A stretch of DNA of 64,000 nt from Cloacibacillus evryensis DSM 19522. Its GTDB lineage: Bacteria; Synergistota; Synergistia; Synergistales; Synergistaceae. The translations under genes and the position numbers were made by a program. Of this stretch, positions 28,509 to 36,482 are shown piece by piece. The DNA lies in contig NZ_KK073872.1 of the NCBI RefSeq assembly GCF_000585335.1, positions 1,913,283 through 1,977,282 on the forward strand, in the 5' to 3' direction. How positions within the stretch are numbered: position 1 is the stretch's first letter; each line of letters starts with the position of its first letter. The notes under the pieces were generated by a model. The model had not been told where the DNA came from and did no database searches. It saw only the letters and a list, made by a program, of their open reading frames with translations.

Positions 28509-29992
28509 TATAACCCTCCTTCTGCGGCGCGCAGCGCGCGCACGACGGCCTGCGCCTTGTCGGCGCATTCGCGGAACTCCCGCTCGGGAACGCTGTCGGC
28601 GACGATCCCCGCCCCGGACTGCACACAGACGCGCCCATCCTTTTTATAGGCCAGTCGAATGGCGATGCAGGTATCCATGCCGCCGCCGAAATCGAGGTAA
28701 CCGACGGCTCCACCGTAGATGCCGCGCCGGCAGCCCTCAAGCTCGCGGATGATCTCGCAGGCGCGTATCTTAGGCGCGCCGGAGAGGGTGCCGGCGGGAA
28801 GGATGGAATCTACGGCGTCGACGGCGTCGCGGTCGTCACGCAGCAGCCCGGAGACCGTAGAGCCGATGTGCATCACATGAGAAAAACGCTGAACGGCCAT
28901 ATACTCCTCCACGCGCACCGTATTCAGCCGGCACACGCGGCCGAGGTCGTTTCTTCCAAGATCCACCAGCATATTGTGTTCGGCGAGCTCCTTTTCGTCG
29001 GCGAGTAGCTCGCGTTCAAGCGCCGCGTCCTCTTCGCCGTCCTCCCCGCGCCTGCGCGTACCGGCGAGAGGGAAAGTATAAAGCCGCCCCCCGTCGAGCC
29101 GCGCCAGCGTTTCGGGAGAGGCCCCCGCGATCTCGATATCGTCGCTTGAGAAGTAGAACATATAGGGCGAAGGGTTAAGCGAGCGCAGCACCCTGTAGGT
29201 GTCGAAAAGGCTGCCCTCGGCCGCAGCCGTGAGAGGATCGGAAAGCACGACCTGAAAAATATCCCCCTCGCGGATATAGTCCTTCGCGCGCCGCACCAGC
29301 GCGCAGAACTCCTCCTCCGAAAAACGCGGACGCAACTCCTCTTTAAGGCGAAGCGGCCGGAAGACCGCCTTAGCGCCGCTCTCCAGCAGCGCCTCCATTT
29401 CATCTAGCGCCTCGCAGGCCGCGCGGTATCCCTCCGTGACGCCGTCGGCGGGAACTCCCGCGATCAGCACAAGCTTCTGACGATAGTGGTCGAAGGCGAT
29501 GACCTTGTCAAAAAGCATCAGGTCAACATCGCGGAAGTCCCGCCCCTCATCCGAAGCGCCGCGCAGCGTCGGCTCCGCGTATTTCAAATAGTCGTAGGAA
29601 AAATAGCCGACCAGCCCGCCGCAGAATGGCGGCATCCCCTTCACCTTGGGGGCGCGGTGATCTCTGAGAATGGCGCGGATCGCCTCGCCCGGATGCGAAA
29701 CCTCCTCCACGCGCTCCCGGACATCCTCGCCGTCGACGCCGCCGCGGATACGCAGCAGGCCGTCGGCGCAGGTCAGCTCCAGCGTAGGGGCGTAACCAAG
29801 AAATGAGTAACGGCCCCACCGCTGGCTGTTATCGGCGCTCTCAAGCAGAAAACAGTGCCTGCCGGCGGCCCGCAGCGTCCGCATCACCTCCACCGGGGTA
29901 TAACGGTCGGCGTACAATTCACGGCAGACCGGCACCCTTCGGTAATCTCCCGAGCGGGCCAATGCCCGTACCTCTTCCAACGTCGGATACAT
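28508..29992 (-). CDS. trpE: Anthranilate synthase component I
   Basis: Makes anthranilate from chorismate using ammonia from TrpG. The 494 residues contain the N-terminal feedback-binding region with LLESADNSQRWGRYSFLGY (tryptophan-site LLES) and the chorismate-binding block AGASPETLARLDGGRLYTFP, LAGTRRRGEDGEEDAALE, and GTLSGAPKIRACEIIRELEG. It is the first gene of the operon; ATG 29992 is preceded by GGAGG 7 bases upstream, directly behind the T-box terminator. Confidence 0.96.
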   Translation of the reverse strand: MYPTLEEVRALARSGDYRRVPVCRELYADRYTPVEVMRTLRAAGRHCFLLESADNSQRWGRYSFLGYAPTLELTCADGLLRIRGGVDGEDVRERVEEVSHPGEAIRAILRDHRAPKVKGMPPFCGGLVGYFSYDYLKYAEPTLRGASDEGRDFRDVDLMLFDKVIAFDHYRQKLVLIAGVPADGVTEGYRAACEALDEMEALLESGAKAVFRPLRLKEELRPRFSEEEFCALVRRAKDYIREGDIFQVVLSDPLTAAAEGSLFDTYRVLRSLNPSPYMFYFSSDDIEIAGASPETLARLDGGRLYTFPLAGTRRRGEDGEEDAALERELLADEKELAEHNMLVDLGRNDLGRVCRLNTVRVEEYMAVQRFSHVMHIGSTVSGLLRDDRDAVDAVDSILPAGTLSGAPKIRACEIIRELEGCRRGIYGGAVGYLDFGGGMDTCIAIRLAYKKDGRVCVQSGAGIVADSVPEREFRECADKAQAVVRALRAAEGGL

Positions 29993-30021
29993 AAAAAAAC
30001 CTCCATTCCCGCCGGAGGGAA

Positions 30022-30300
30022 CAAAAAAACCGCCCCCGGCAGAATATCATTCTGCCAAGGACGGGTAAATTTTCCCGCGGTGCCACCTTGCTTCACGGCT
30101 GTGCGTGCTCTTTGCGAGATACCATCATATCTCCGGCAACTTACGTATGCCCCCACGTCGCGGAATACTCGGCCGAAGCGGCCTTTCCCCGCGCCCTCGG
30201 TGGTCCATTTGCCAGCCTGCGTTCCATCCGGTTCTCATCATCCCGGACTCTCTGTAAGTGCACGGCGGACGTTATCTCCACGTCAGCGGTTTTGCCATAT
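30022..30300 (-). promoter_or_regulatory. T-box leader (tRNA-Trp-sensing) of the trp operon
   Basis: The minus strand carries the T-box consensus AAGGTGGCACCGCGGGAA (about 30074-30091), followed by a terminator: CCGTCCTTGGCAGAA pairs with TTCTGCCGGGGGCGG (30031-30064) and runs into TTTTTTT (30024-30030). Stem I elements lie upstream (CAGAGAGTCC, GATGATGAGAACC). The likely specifier is TGG (30205-30207, followed by A), the tryptophan codon. Uncharged tRNA-Trp would stabilise the antiterminator and switch on trpEGDCFBA. The specifier choice is inferred from context; the T-box call itself is firm. Confidence 0.93.
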
Positions 30301-30313
30301 TCAACTAGAAGAA

Positions 30314-30341
30314 AGTATATTCAGAAATCTTTATCTGTCAA
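30314..30341 (-). promoter_or_regulatory. trp operon promoter
   Basis: On the minus strand TTGACA (30336-30341) and TATACT (30314-30319) are spaced by 16 bases. The -35 box lies inside the last codons of the upstream metal ATPase gene, so the trp promoter is nested in its 3' end. Confidence 0.82.
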
Positions 30342-32445
30342 TAGACTGCCGGCGATTTCCCCGTATATCTTTGCCAAGGACGGGAGCCAGGCTGTAGATA
30401 CTCGCTCCCACCGTCGAAAGGTTATGCAACAGCGCCGAAAGGGCGGGAGAGATGAACCCGCCGAGGCCGAGCGCCAGCAGCAGCGTATTCGTCCCGACGA
30501 TAAAGCGGTAATTCATGTGTATCTTCCTCATCGTCCGAACGCTGATGCGCCGCGCGTCCACTAGCGTGCGCAGGTCGTTTTCAAGCAGGACGACGTTCGC
30601 CACCTCCTGCGCGATATCCGCGCCGCTCCTCATCGAGACGCCGACGCTTGCCGCGGAGAGCGCGGGGGAATCGTTGACGCCGTCCCCCACCATGATGACC
30701 GCGCGCCGCCTTTCCGTAAGCCTCCTGACATACTCCGACTTATCGACCGGCAGCATCTCGGAGCGGACCTCGCCGATGCCGAGCTGCGCCGCGGTGTTCT
30801 CCGCCGCCCGCCGACAGTCGCCCGTGAGCATCACAAGGTGCGGCACACCCTCCGCCCTCAGCCCGGAGACGACCTCGCGGGCCTCGCCGCGCAGCGGGTC
30901 GTCTATACAGATTATCCCGGCCAGCTCCGTACCGACGGCGAGGTAGAGCAGCGAATAGTGCGCGCACTCCTCATCGATGACCTTTTTATCAGCTTCGGAG
31001 ACCTTTACCCCCTCGTCCTCAAACACGAAATGGGAGCTGCCGATGATGACCCTCTCGCCGCGCAGACTGGATACGATGCCGTGCGCGACGGCATATTCCA
31101 CCTCGGCGTGTTCTTCCGCGTGGTGCAGATCGTCCTCTTCCGCGCGGCGGACCACCGCCTTCGCTATCGAGTGCGGGAAATGCTCCTCAAGGCAGGCCGA
31201 CAGTTTCAGCACATCTTCTCCGCCGTATCCGTTGAGGGCGATGACCTTGGCCACCCGCGGCTCGGCGACGGTCAGCGTGCCGGTCTTGTCAAACACCGCG
31301 GTGTCCGCGTCGGCTAACGCCTCAATATATTTTCCGCCCTTGATCAGCACGCCGCGCTTTATGCCCTCGCGCATCGAGGCGAGGATGGCCAGCGGCGTCG
31401 CGAGCTTGATCGCGCAGGAATAATCCACCATCAGCGCCGAAGAGGCCCGCACGGCGCTCCTCGTGGAAAGATAGATGACGCCGGCCAGGATGAAGTTGAA
31501 GGGAACGATGGAGTCGGCGAGACGTTCCGCGCGCCCCTGGATCGACGCCTTGCGGCTCTCCGATTCCTCCACCACGCTGATTATCCGGCTGATCCGCGTG
31601 GAGCTTCCGAGAGCGGTCGTCTCCACGACGATCATCCCCTCCTCCACTACCGTGCCGGCATAGACGCTCGCGCCCTCTTTCCGGACGATGCCGAGCGGCT
31701 CGCCCGTCATCGACGACTGATTCACCACCGCCTCGCCCTCGGCGACCCTGCCGTCCACGGGGATCACCGTCCCCGCGCGGACGACGACCAAGTCGCCGAC
31801 ATGAAGTTCCGAGAAGGCCATTTCTACGTCACAGCCGCCACGCCGCACCCAGACGGTATCGACGCGCAGCGCGAGGCTCTGGGCGAGATCCTCCTTCGAC
31901 TTGCGCTGCGTCCAGCTCTCAAGGAGGTCCCCCAGGGAGACCAGCGTCATTATTATTCCCGCCGAAACAAAATCGCCCCTGACGACGGCGCTTAAAATCG
32001 CCGAGGCGTCAAGTACGGATACATTGACCCTGCGGGAAACAAGAAGAGACCGCGCCCCTCTTTTTACAAATGACGAGGCGCGGCATATATTTATCACTTT
32101 ACGCAGGGGCAGGGGAAGCAGAAGGCGGAAGAGCGTGCGGGCGGCCATTGCCGCCAGGCCCGCCTTCAGGCTCTCCTGCGGCGCTTCGCCGCGGAGCCCC
32201 TCAAGCTCCTCGTCGTCATAATAATCTCTGGTCATGAGAGCCGCCGCCGAAAGGACTCCTTCGCGGCACGAGACTTCAAAACAGATAAGGATGCTGCCCG
32301 TAAGATATGACGCCTTGACCTTCTTTACGCCCCGCTGCGATTCAAGCAGCGCCTCCACCGCCGGCGCGTTTTTTTTCGAGAAGGTCCCCTTGGGGGTACG
32401 CAGGCGGATACGCCCGGGCAATTCGTGGGCTACGACAAATTCCAT
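30331..32445 (-). CDS. P1B-type heavy-metal translocating ATPase
   Basis: An inner-membrane ion pump of about 704 residues. An N-terminal ferredoxin-like domain without a CxxC site (AHELPGRIRLRTPKGTF) precedes the membrane domain; the actuator has SSMTGEPLGI, the phosphorylation site is VFDKTGTLTVAEP, the nucleotide domain has HFPHSIAKAV, and the hinge is MVGDGVNDSPAL. The membrane metal motif is YSCAIKLATP instead of the copper-type CPC, so the cargo is probably not Cu; iron, manganese or zinc is likelier. ATG 32445 follows GAGGAATG. A DUF6110 protein precedes it, and tandem TTAG-N6-CTAA operators control the pair. Confidence 0.88.
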   Translation of the reverse strand: MEFVVAHELPGRIRLRTPKGTFSKKNAPAVEALLESQRGVKKVKASYLTGSILICFEVSCREGVLSAAALMTRDYYDDEELEGLRGEAPQESLKAGLAAMAARTLFRLLLPLPLRKVINICRASSFVKRGARSLLVSRRVNVSVLDASAILSAVVRGDFVSAGIIMTLVSLGDLLESWTQRKSKEDLAQSLALRVDTVWVRRGGCDVEMAFSELHVGDLVVVRAGTVIPVDGRVAEGEAVVNQSSMTGEPLGIVRKEGASVYAGTVVEEGMIVVETTALGSSTRISRIISVVEESESRKASIQGRAERLADSIVPFNFILAGVIYLSTRSAVRASSALMVDYSCAIKLATPLAILASMREGIKRGVLIKGGKYIEALADADTAVFDKTGTLTVAEPRVAKVIALNGYGGEDVLKLSACLEEHFPHSIAKAVVRRAEEDDLHHAEEHAEVEYAVAHGIVSSLRGERVIIGSSHFVFEDEGVKVSEADKKVIDEECAHYSLLYLAVGTELAGIICIDDPLRGEAREVVSGLRAEGVPHLVMLTGDCRRAAENTAAQLGIGEVRSEMLPVDKSEYVRRLTERRRAVIMVGDGVNDSPALSAASVGVSMRSGADIAQEVANVVLLENDLRTLVDARRISVRTMRKIHMNYRFIVGTNTLLLALGLGGFISPALSALLHNLSTVGASIYSLAPVLGKDIRGNRRQSIDR

Positions 32446-32465
32446 AAAACATTCCTCACAATTCC

Positions 32466-32495
32466 GGGCCCGCATTCACGAAAAAATGCGGACCC
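32466..32495. other. Hairpin between DUF6110 gene and metal ATPase gene
   Basis: GGGCCCGCATTCACG and the following AAAAAATGCGGACCC form a GC-rich stem (one G-T pair) in the 92-base gap. There is no T run behind it on the minus strand, so it may moderate read-through or mRNA decay between the two genes. Confidence 0.45.
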
Positions 32496-32537
32496 TGCAA
32501 AAAAATAATTACCGCGTTACCGCTGCCGGAAACGGAA

Positions 32538-32762
32538 TTACTTCTCCTCTTCCATGCAGCACTTTGCCTCGGCGATCGTATCCGCGACAGATTCCTTCGT
32601 CCTCTCGGCCGCGGCGGCGACCTTTTCCTGAAGCTCCATCCCCTTTGCCAGCGCCTTGACGGCGGCCTTCTTCGCCTTTCCGTTCTTCACCATCGCGTAA
32701 GCTCCGGCCCCGACGATCAGTCCGGCCGCAAAGACCAGGCAGCGTTCGCATTCGATCCTCAT
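32538..32762 (-). CDS. DUF6110 small membrane-associated protein, metal-ATPase partner
   Basis: A 74-residue protein with an N-terminal hydrophobic segment (CLVFAAGLIVGAGAYAMV), preceded by CERC, and followed by a Lys/Ala/Glu-rich amphipathic helix and a CCMEEEK tail. Such small proteins are often encoded just before P-type ATPases of the kind found here; their role (metal delivery, inhibition or assembly) is not known to me. The start follows GGGAGG. It is the first gene of a two-gene operon with a palindromic operator pair at its promoter. Confidence 0.75.
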   Translation of the reverse strand: MRIECERCLVFAAGLIVGAGAYAMVKNGKAKKAAVKALAKGMELQEKVAAAAERTKESVADTIAEAKCCMEEEK

Positions 32763-32781
32763 AAATATATACCTCCCTAAG

Positions 32782-32809
32782 TTAGTTCTAGCTAATTAGC
32801 CTTAGCTAA
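32782..32809 (-). promoter_or_regulatory. Tandem TTAG-N6-CTAA operators before DUF6110/metal ATPase
   Basis: Two 14-base palindromes, TTAGTTCTAGCTAA (32782-32795) and TTAGCCTTAGCTAA (32796-32809), abut each other with no gap. A TATAAT -10 box (minus strand, 32809-32814) overlaps the second by one base, so both cover the start of transcription. This arrangement fits a repressor binding as a pair of dimers. Confidence 0.72.
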
Positions 32810-32902
32810 TTATACATCTTTTTTAGAACGACGTAAAAGGATTTCAAAAAAAACGGCGTTTATAGCCGCAATCGCAGGGTAAAGATAAATCGGCGTTTAT
32901 AC

Positions 32903-32997
32903 GCGCCGTCTGCGTCATAACTTGCCCTCTGAGTGTCCTCGCCGTATGACCAATACGGCTCCGGTACTCAGAGGGCAAGTTATTTAGCATCCGGCAC
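32903..32997 (-). repeat. Structured intergenic repeat (type A), copy 2, inverted
   Basis: Read on the minus strand it has the same build as copy 1: outer stem GTGCCG/CGGCGC, an 18-bp perfect stem (32966-32983 with 32917-32934), the internal loop ACCGGA / GAGGAC, and the hairpin GCCGTAT-TGGTC-ATACGGC. The base pairs differ from copy 1 in compensating ways (ATAACTTGCC against ATAAGCCGG) while the loop bases are conserved. It continues into TATAAACGCCGATTTA. The stretch 32810-32902 holds no gene. Confidence 0.85.
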
Positions 32998-33004
32998 GTC
33001 TGGT

Positions 33005-33204
33005 GGACAAACTCATATAATATGGACATCCTGACCAAAGGAGGTCAGAGATAGAAAACGTCAAGTCCCATTTAACAACATAAGGTCATACGGGTAGAAT
33101 TACCCTGATGATATAGGAGAGACGGAAAGACCGAGTACAATCTACGCGATTCACACAAAACGCAAAACCGGCGTTTTGGTTCACTGCGTATAAACGCCGA
33201 TTTA
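33005..33204. other. Unexplained non-coding stretch in the repeat island
   Basis: About 200 bases with no credible gene. It contains hairpins CTGACC-AAAGGAGGTCAG (33031-33048) and CAAAACGC...GCGTTTTG (33156-33178), the sequence GACGGAAAGACC (33121-33132), and ends in TGCGTATAAACGCCGATTTA, the same tail that follows the structured repeats. It could be a degenerate repeat or a small RNA; I cannot name it. Confidence 0.4.
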
Positions 33205-33209
33205 GCGCC

Positions 33210-33256
33210 CTTCCGTCGCTCCGGCCTCCGAGCCAGAGTGGCGTTGGTTTTACTTT
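33210..33256 (+). repeat. Intergenic repeat type B, copy 2
   Basis: Begins CTTCCGTCGCTCCGGCCTCC and ends GGCGTTGGTTTTACTT, nearly identical to 3667-3721, with a five-base shorter middle. Confidence 0.75.
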
Positions 33257-33257
33257 T

Positions 33258-33470
33258 TTAAAGGCTCCCTCGCCGAGGGAGCTCCCCGCGAAGCGGGGTC
33301 AGGGAGTGTTGACCTTGGGTTTTGTTTTTGTTCTGACCTTATCCTCTTCCGCGGCTTGCGCCGCGGGCACTGTGTAGCGCGGAAAACATACGCCACACAG
33401 TGCAACACTCCTTCCGACCCGGCGCAAAATCACGCGCCGGCCCACCTCCCTCGGCGAGGGAGGCTTTAAA
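33258..33470. repeat. Large imperfect inverted repeat
   Basis: AAGGCTCCCTCGCCGAGGGA at the left (from 33260) and TCCCTCGGCGAGGGAGGCTT at the right (to 33467) frame a palindrome of roughly 210 bases, with internal pairs such as AGGGAGTGTT with AACACTCC and a GCGCCGG-type hairpin. It resembles intergenic mobile palindromes; no open frame of note. A short palindrome AAAGATAAAT...ATTTATCTTT follows at 33469-33492. Confidence 0.7.
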
Positions 33471-33521
33471 AGATAAATCGCAATTTATCTTTCCTCGCAA
33501 TCGCGTAAATCGGCGTTTAGA

Positions 33522-33617
33522 CGTGCGAATAACGAAATAACCGAGGGCCTGCCAAGCGGAGGCGCACTAGTGTGCGGTGAGCATTGGCAGGCCCTCGGTT
33601 ATGAAGTTAGTCGTGCG
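33522..33617 (+). repeat. Structured intergenic repeat (type A), copy 3
   Basis: Outer stem CGTGCGAATAAC/GTTAGTCGTGCG (33522-33533, 33606-33617) has U-G and G-U pairs in the same places as the other copies. A 19-bp perfect stem (33537-33555, 33584-33602) has a wholly different sequence (ATAACCGAGGG) from copies 1 and 2, and the loop keeps a related GCGGAG / GGTGAGCA pair of strands around a short hairpin. It ends in TATAAACGCCGATTTA. Confidence 0.82.
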
Positions 33618-33645
33618 TATAAACGCCGATTTACGCCGATTTACA

Positions 33646-33688
33646 ACAGAGGGGGAAGGTCCTCATGTCAGAGACCTTCCCCTTCTGT
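33646..33688. terminator. Hairpin after the flavodoxin gene, possible terminator
   Basis: ACAGAGGGGGAAGGTC (33646-33661) pairs with GACCTTCCCCTTCTGT (33673-33688), one G-T pair. It lies about 65 bases beyond the flavodoxin stop. There is no clear T run. Confidence 0.45.
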
Positions 33689-33752
33689 GCGGTTTATGGC
33701 CGGCATGGTAGCCATAAAACTTTATCGACAGCCGCCTTTGGCGGTCAATCTT

Positions 33753-34181
33753 TTAAAATTTGGCGAAGCGAGCTCCGAATTCCTCGCACTGTTTTATTCC
33801 ATCTTCATCGGGAGTCAGGTTGATGATCAGCCCCGTTTCAAAGAGCAGGCAGCCGTCGTCCGCCATTCTCTTCTCCCAGTTCCTCATCCACTCGCCGTCG
33901 CCCCAGCCGTAAGAGCCGAAGAGCGCCACCTTTTCGCCGGCAAGCCCGGATTCTATCGAAGAAAGGAACGGTTCAAACTCGCACTCCTCAAGAACTTCGG
34001 CCCCCATCGAAGGGCAGCCGAGAGCGAACTTCTCATAATCGTTCACGCTCTTATTACCGAACTCCGAGACGCTGAATACCTCTGCCCCGACGTTTTCCGA
34101 GGCTATGCCCTTGGCTATGGCCTTCGCCATCGCCTCGGTGTTTCCCCCCGCGCTCCAGTAGATCACTGCGATTTTACTCAT
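33753..34181 (-). CDS. Flavodoxin
   Basis: A short-chain flavodoxin of 142 residues that carries low-potential electrons with FMN, often replacing ferredoxin when iron is scarce. The phosphate loop is YWSAGGNTEAMAKAIAKG (the usual T/S at the first position is here S-A-G-G-N-T), and the isoalloxazine-binding loops FGSYGWGDGEWMRNWEKRM and GCPSMGAE are present. It follows the DUF3793 gene by 32 bases, and both are probably expressed from the operator-bearing promoter at 34818-34872, consistent with iron control. Confidence 0.92.
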   Translation of the reverse strand: MSKIAVIYWSAGGNTEAMAKAIAKGIASENVGAEVFSVSEFGNKSVNDYEKFALGCPSMGAEVLEECEFEPFLSSIESGLAGEKVALFGSYGWGDGEWMRNWEKRMADDGCLLFETGLIINLTPDEDGIKQCEEFGARFAKF

Positions 34182-34213
34182 TTTTCTTCCGCCTTTCTTT
34201 TATCTGTGGACTT

Positions 34214-34789
34214 CTAGCCGAATGTCGGTACTACGTTCAAAAGCTGCGCCATTTCGCATCCCGCCTCGAACTTATTGTAAAAATACTCCGTGCACCTCTT
34301 ATAGCGCTCAAAAAGGGCGAGAGCGCTCTCTCTGTCGCCGTAGACCTTCCACGCGCCGCAGGCTTTGCAGCCCTCTCCCCTCTTTTCGATGAATCCCCTG
34401 ACGTCTTCCAGCGGATAGCCTAGAAAGACTCCGATCTCATGGGGAAACTCGCCGCACGTAACAAGACGGCTCTTCAGAGCGGCTATCTTTTCCGCGATGT
34501 CGGAGCCGGCGGCATATCCGCAGCCCTCAAGGAAGCGTTCGGCCTCGGCGGTGAAGAGCCCGCGCAGCATATCCGCGCGGTAGACGAAGATCAGGGCATG
34601 GCTGTCGCACCGGCAAAGGACCTCCATACTGATGCCGTAAGGAGCGAGTTTTGCGCGTGTGACGTCCATATTGCCGTCCGTACTCTGCCCATTCGTATGA
34701 TGCCACGTAAAAAGGTTGGCGGCCTTTATCCCCGCCAGCGTCGGAGCGCAGTGAAATGTGATAAGCGATTCCAGAGAATTTTTTACCAT
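34214..34789 (-). CDS. DUF3793 family protein
   Basis: A 191-residue protein typical of DUF3793: LITFHCAPTLAGIKAANLFT at the start, RALIFVYR-like strand (SHALIFVYRADMLRG), FPHEIGVFLGYPLEDVRGFI and GACKACGAWKVYGD-like (EGCKACGAWKVYGDRESAL). The family is frequently found with feoB, flavodoxin and other iron genes; its biochemical role is unknown. Cysteines in CRCDS and CKAC could bind metal. It is the first gene of an operon with flavodoxin. Confidence 0.85.
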   Translation of the reverse strand: MVKNSLESLITFHCAPTLAGIKAANLFTWHHTNGQSTDGNMDVTRAKLAPYGISMEVLCRCDSHALIFVYRADMLRGLFTAEAERFLEGCGYAAGSDIAEKIAALKSRLVTCGEFPHEIGVFLGYPLEDVRGFIEKRGEGCKACGAWKVYGDRESALALFERYKRCTEYFYNKFEAGCEMAQLLNVVPTFG

Positions 34790-34817
34790 CAGCCCCGCAT
34801 CTCCCTTTTAATATTTG

Positions 34818-34872
34818 TTAGCGTCCGCTAACCAACGCGAATATAATACATTAGCATAGGCTAACTTGTCAA
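34818..34872 (-). promoter_or_regulatory. DUF3793-flavodoxin promoter with two TTAG-N6-CTAA operators
   Basis: On the minus strand TTGACA (34867-34872) and TATTAT (34843-34848) are 18 bases apart. One operator, TTAGCATAGGCTAA (34851-34864 as read on +), fills the spacer. A second, TTAGCGTCCGCTAA (34818-34831), lies downstream of the -10 box. Both are ideal repressor positions. The divergent acetyltransferase gene (34943) could be affected too. Confidence 0.75.
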
Positions 34873-34942
34873 CAGGCAATTTTATCCAATATACTATTCG
34901 CAGTACAAATAAAAGAGACAGACTGAAAGGCTGCGGGACAAT

Positions 34943-35473
34943 ATGAAACTGGTAAGGATAAAAAACAGCGGGCACGAGAAATTCCCCGAAGCGACGGCGC
35001 TCTATGCGGCGAGCTTCCCCCTCCATGAACGTCGTGAGGACGAAAGCCAACGCGCCGTGCTTGACGACGAGGAATATCACTTCAACCTTCTCTTCGAGGG
35101 AGAGACCTTTCTCGGCCTGCTCCTCTGCTGGGAGACGGAGAGATTCATCTACGTGGAGCACTTCTGCATCCTGCCGGAGATGAGGGGCAAAGATTACGGC
35201 GGCAGGGCGCTGGCGCTGCTCTCAAAGAGGGGGCGAAGCGTCATCCTGGAGATAGACCCGCCCGAAGACGATATCTCGATCCGCAGGAAGGCTTTCTATG
35301 AGCGCTCGGGATACCGCGCGAACGGATTTACACACGTCCACCCGCCGTACAGGAGAGGCTTTGACGGACACCGGCTGGTCGTCATGTCCTCTCCCGCGCC
35401 GCTGTCGGATGACGGATATAAAGACTTTTTCCGCTATCTCTGCGAGCGGGTCATGAAAAACGAACCGCGTTAA
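34943..35473 (+). CDS. GNAT-family N-acetyltransferase
   Basis: A 176-residue acetyl-CoA-dependent acyltransferase. The acetyl-CoA loop region is visible in IYVEHFCILPEMRGKDYGGR (motif A, R/Q-x-x-G-x-G/A in the form RGKDYGGRAL), followed by RKAFYERSGYRANGF (motif B). Members of this branch acetylate small molecules or protein N-termini; the substrate cannot be told. A short AGGCTG-type ribosome site precedes ATG 34943. It is transcribed away from the metal-regulated operon. Confidence 0.82.
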   Translation: MKLVRIKNSGHEKFPEATALYAASFPLHERREDESQRAVLDDEEYHFNLLFEGETFLGLLLCWETERFIYVEHFCILPEMRGKDYGGRALALLSKRGRSVILEIDPPEDDISIRRKAFYERSGYRANGFTHVHPPYRRGFDGHRLVVMSSPAPLSDDGYKDFFRYLCERVMKNEPR

Positions 35474-35551
35474 GGAAACCACCAAGAGCCGCAGAGATAC
35501 AGCCGGCGCTCGTTTTTCAGCGGCGCGCCGGCATGTCGTTAAAAGGTTTCG

Positions 35552-36352
35552 CTATAGTTCAAATGTACCGACAACCGCCGTGTGGTCGGAGGGCCTGTCC
35601 ATCGCGCGCAGGCCGCGTTCCACCCTCACGCCTTTGCATAGCTCCGCGGCGCTCTCGGTCCCCAATATGTGGTCTATCCGCCAGCCGATGTTCCGAGAGA
35701 GAGAGTCCTTGACGCGGTAATCCCAGAAGGTGTATTGCCCCTCGCCTGGTAGGTGTTCGCGGAATATGTCCACCAGCCCCCACGACATCGCCTGCGCCAG
35801 AGCCTCCTTCACGTCCTCGTGAAAACAGACGTGATCCTTTTTGTTTTTCGGATTCGTCACGTCGATATCGGTCGGGGCGACGTTCAGGTCGCCAAGCCAG
35901 ACCACCTTGTCGGAGGAGCTGCATTTTCTCTCCAGCAGCCGCTTCACGCGGCCGATGAAGCGCAGCTTGTAGAGATAGTCGGGGTTGTCTATCTCCTTCC
36001 CCTGAGGTATGTAAGTGTTGAGCACGGTAAGGCCGCCGAAGCGGACACGCGCCACGCGCGCGTTCTCCGACTCTTCGCGCCCCTCCTCGCCCTCGTCGCA
36101 GAGGCCGAACTCAAATTCGTCCGGCTCGGCGCGCGAGACCACGGCAACGCCGTTGTAGCTCTTCATTCCCTTGAATACGCAGTGATATCCCTTATCCTCA
36201 AAGAAAGCGGCGGGGAAATCCTCGTCGCGGCACTTCGTCTCCTGCAAACAGAGGATGTCGGGGGCGTTCTCCGAGGAGAGCCATGTATCGAGTATCGGCA
36301 GGCGGCTCTTTACTGAGTTCACGTTAAATGTCGCTATGTCTGTCTTTGGCAT
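35552..36352 (-). CDS. xthA: Exodeoxyribonuclease III
   Basis: Repairs abasic sites and 3' blocks in DNA. The 266-residue protein shows the metal-binding motifs IATFNVNSVKSRLPILDTWL, LCLQETKCRDEDFP, VLNTYIPQGKEI, VVWLGDLNVAPTDIDV and the C-terminal IDHILGTE and PSDHTAVVG. All catalytic residues of the family are in place. ATG 36352 follows TGAGGTG; the upstream GTG belongs to that ribosome site. Confidence 0.94.
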   Translation of the reverse strand: MPKTDIATFNVNSVKSRLPILDTWLSSENAPDILCLQETKCRDEDFPAAFFEDKGYHCVFKGMKSYNGVAVVSRAEPDEFEFGLCDEGEEGREESENARVARVRFGGLTVLNTYIPQGKEIDNPDYLYKLRFIGRVKRLLERKCSSSDKVVWLGDLNVAPTDIDVTNPKNKKDHVCFHEDVKEALAQAMSWGLVDIFREHLPGEGQYTFWDYRVKDSLSRNIGWRIDHILGTESAAELCKGVRVERGLRAMDRPSDHTAVVGTFEL

Positions 36353-36482
36353 TGTCAGCACCTCATATACGTTATTTTGATGATTAGATTATAAGGCACG
36401 CGGCCCGCCGCCGGAATAGCCTATTTACATTTGTAATGGTACTATTACCGCGTATTTAATCCTTATTTTGAGGTGCGAAAAA

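Noticed and set aside
33015-33020. TATAAT as a promoter for a small RNA at 33021
   Set aside because: The only -35-like hexamer (TGGACA) is 6 bases away and nothing acceptable lies 16-18 bases upstream.
32844-33038. A 64-codon minus-strand frame in the repeat island
   Set aside because: It runs through the structured element copy 2 and has no family similarity; the base-paired structure explains the sequence better.
32840-33640. A CRISPR array in the repeat island
   Set aside because: The repeats are palindromic, of different length and irregularly spaced, with no regular spacers and no cas genes.
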